NCBI GenBank assembly: GCA_027492875.1
Contig: JAPUDV010000135.1
Span: forward strand, 1 to 35,561
Direction of reading: 5' to 3'
DNA: 35,561 nt
DNA from: Candidatus Competibacteraceae bacterium
GTDB lineage: Bacteria; Pseudomonadota; Gammaproteobacteria; Competibacterales; Competibacteraceae
Position numbers and translations under genes: made by a program. Within the stretch, counting starts at the first letter, position 1; every line of letters starts with the position of its first letter. Positions 35,529-35,561 of the stretch are shown piece after piece. The notes beneath the pieces were generated by a model. It worked only from the letters and a program-made list of their open reading frames with translations, had not been told where the DNA came from and did no database searches.

Positions 35529-35561
35529 TGTACAGGACAAAAATAACTTACTGAAAATTAA
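35529..35561. mobile_element. possible Tn7-like transposon end (truncated by window)
   Basis: TGTACAGGACAAAAATAAC begins 157 bp after tRNA-Pro. It has the terminal TGT and a nearby GACAAA word seen at ends of Tn7-like and CAST elements (Tn7 ends read TGTGGGCGGACAA...; a type V-K CAST end reads TGTACAGTGACAAA, both from memory). The 33 bases left in the window are AT-rich. The flanking GTCAT (35524-35528) would be the 5-bp target duplication. No transposition gene is in view, so this stays tentative. Confidence 0.35.

Overview
The window reads as chromosomal DNA of a high-GC gammaproteobacterium. The gene orders rpe-gph-trpE, aspC next to uvrB, and tRNA-Val / thrS-infC-rpmI-rplT-pheS-pheT-ihfA / tRNA-Pro are typical of that class (compare Pseudomonas and its relatives). 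I cannot name the species from the sequence alone.

Layout: (1) 1-1938: the end of an unidentified gene, then a large SPFH/band-7 membrane protein. (2) 1960-6526, minus strand: a periplasmic binding protein made of two tandem sugar-binding-like domains, followed by a hybrid histidine kinase. The pair looks like a periplasmic ligand-sensing module of the TorT/TorS or LuxP/LuxQ kind. (3) 6979-10680: a secreted S8-like protease. The usual catalytic His appears replaced by Glu. It carries a P-domain, two DNA-identical DUF11 repeats and an IPTL-like C-terminal anchor, and ends at a strong terminator. (4) 10844-11356: an orphan mraZ whose sequence looks like the Bacteroidota type. (5) 11536-14527, minus strand: the rpe-gph-trpE operon. 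(6) aspC-like aminotransferase and uvrB, divergently arranged.

(7) 17978-27964 is the accessory region. An AT-rich spacer with a 131-bp MITE-like or operator-like inverted repeat precedes two large, tightly coupled genes. The first (1119 aa) has no domain I recognise. The second is a giant DEAH helicase with cysteine clusters and a C-terminal DUF1998 domain. Gene number, order and size match the Druantia type III anti-phage system (druH-druE). The helicase reading frame is broken near 25071-25119, next to T6 tracts, so the system is either inactivated, mis-sequenced or expressed by slippage or coupling.

(8) 27965-35372 is the translation cluster: tRNA-Val(GAC), thrS, infC (AUC start), rpmI, rplT, an intrinsic terminator or attenuator, pheS, pheT, ihfA and tRNA-Pro(GGG). 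A strong terminator follows. The last about 140 bp turn AT-rich and end in a sequence resembling a Tn7-like transposon terminus, cut off by the window edge.
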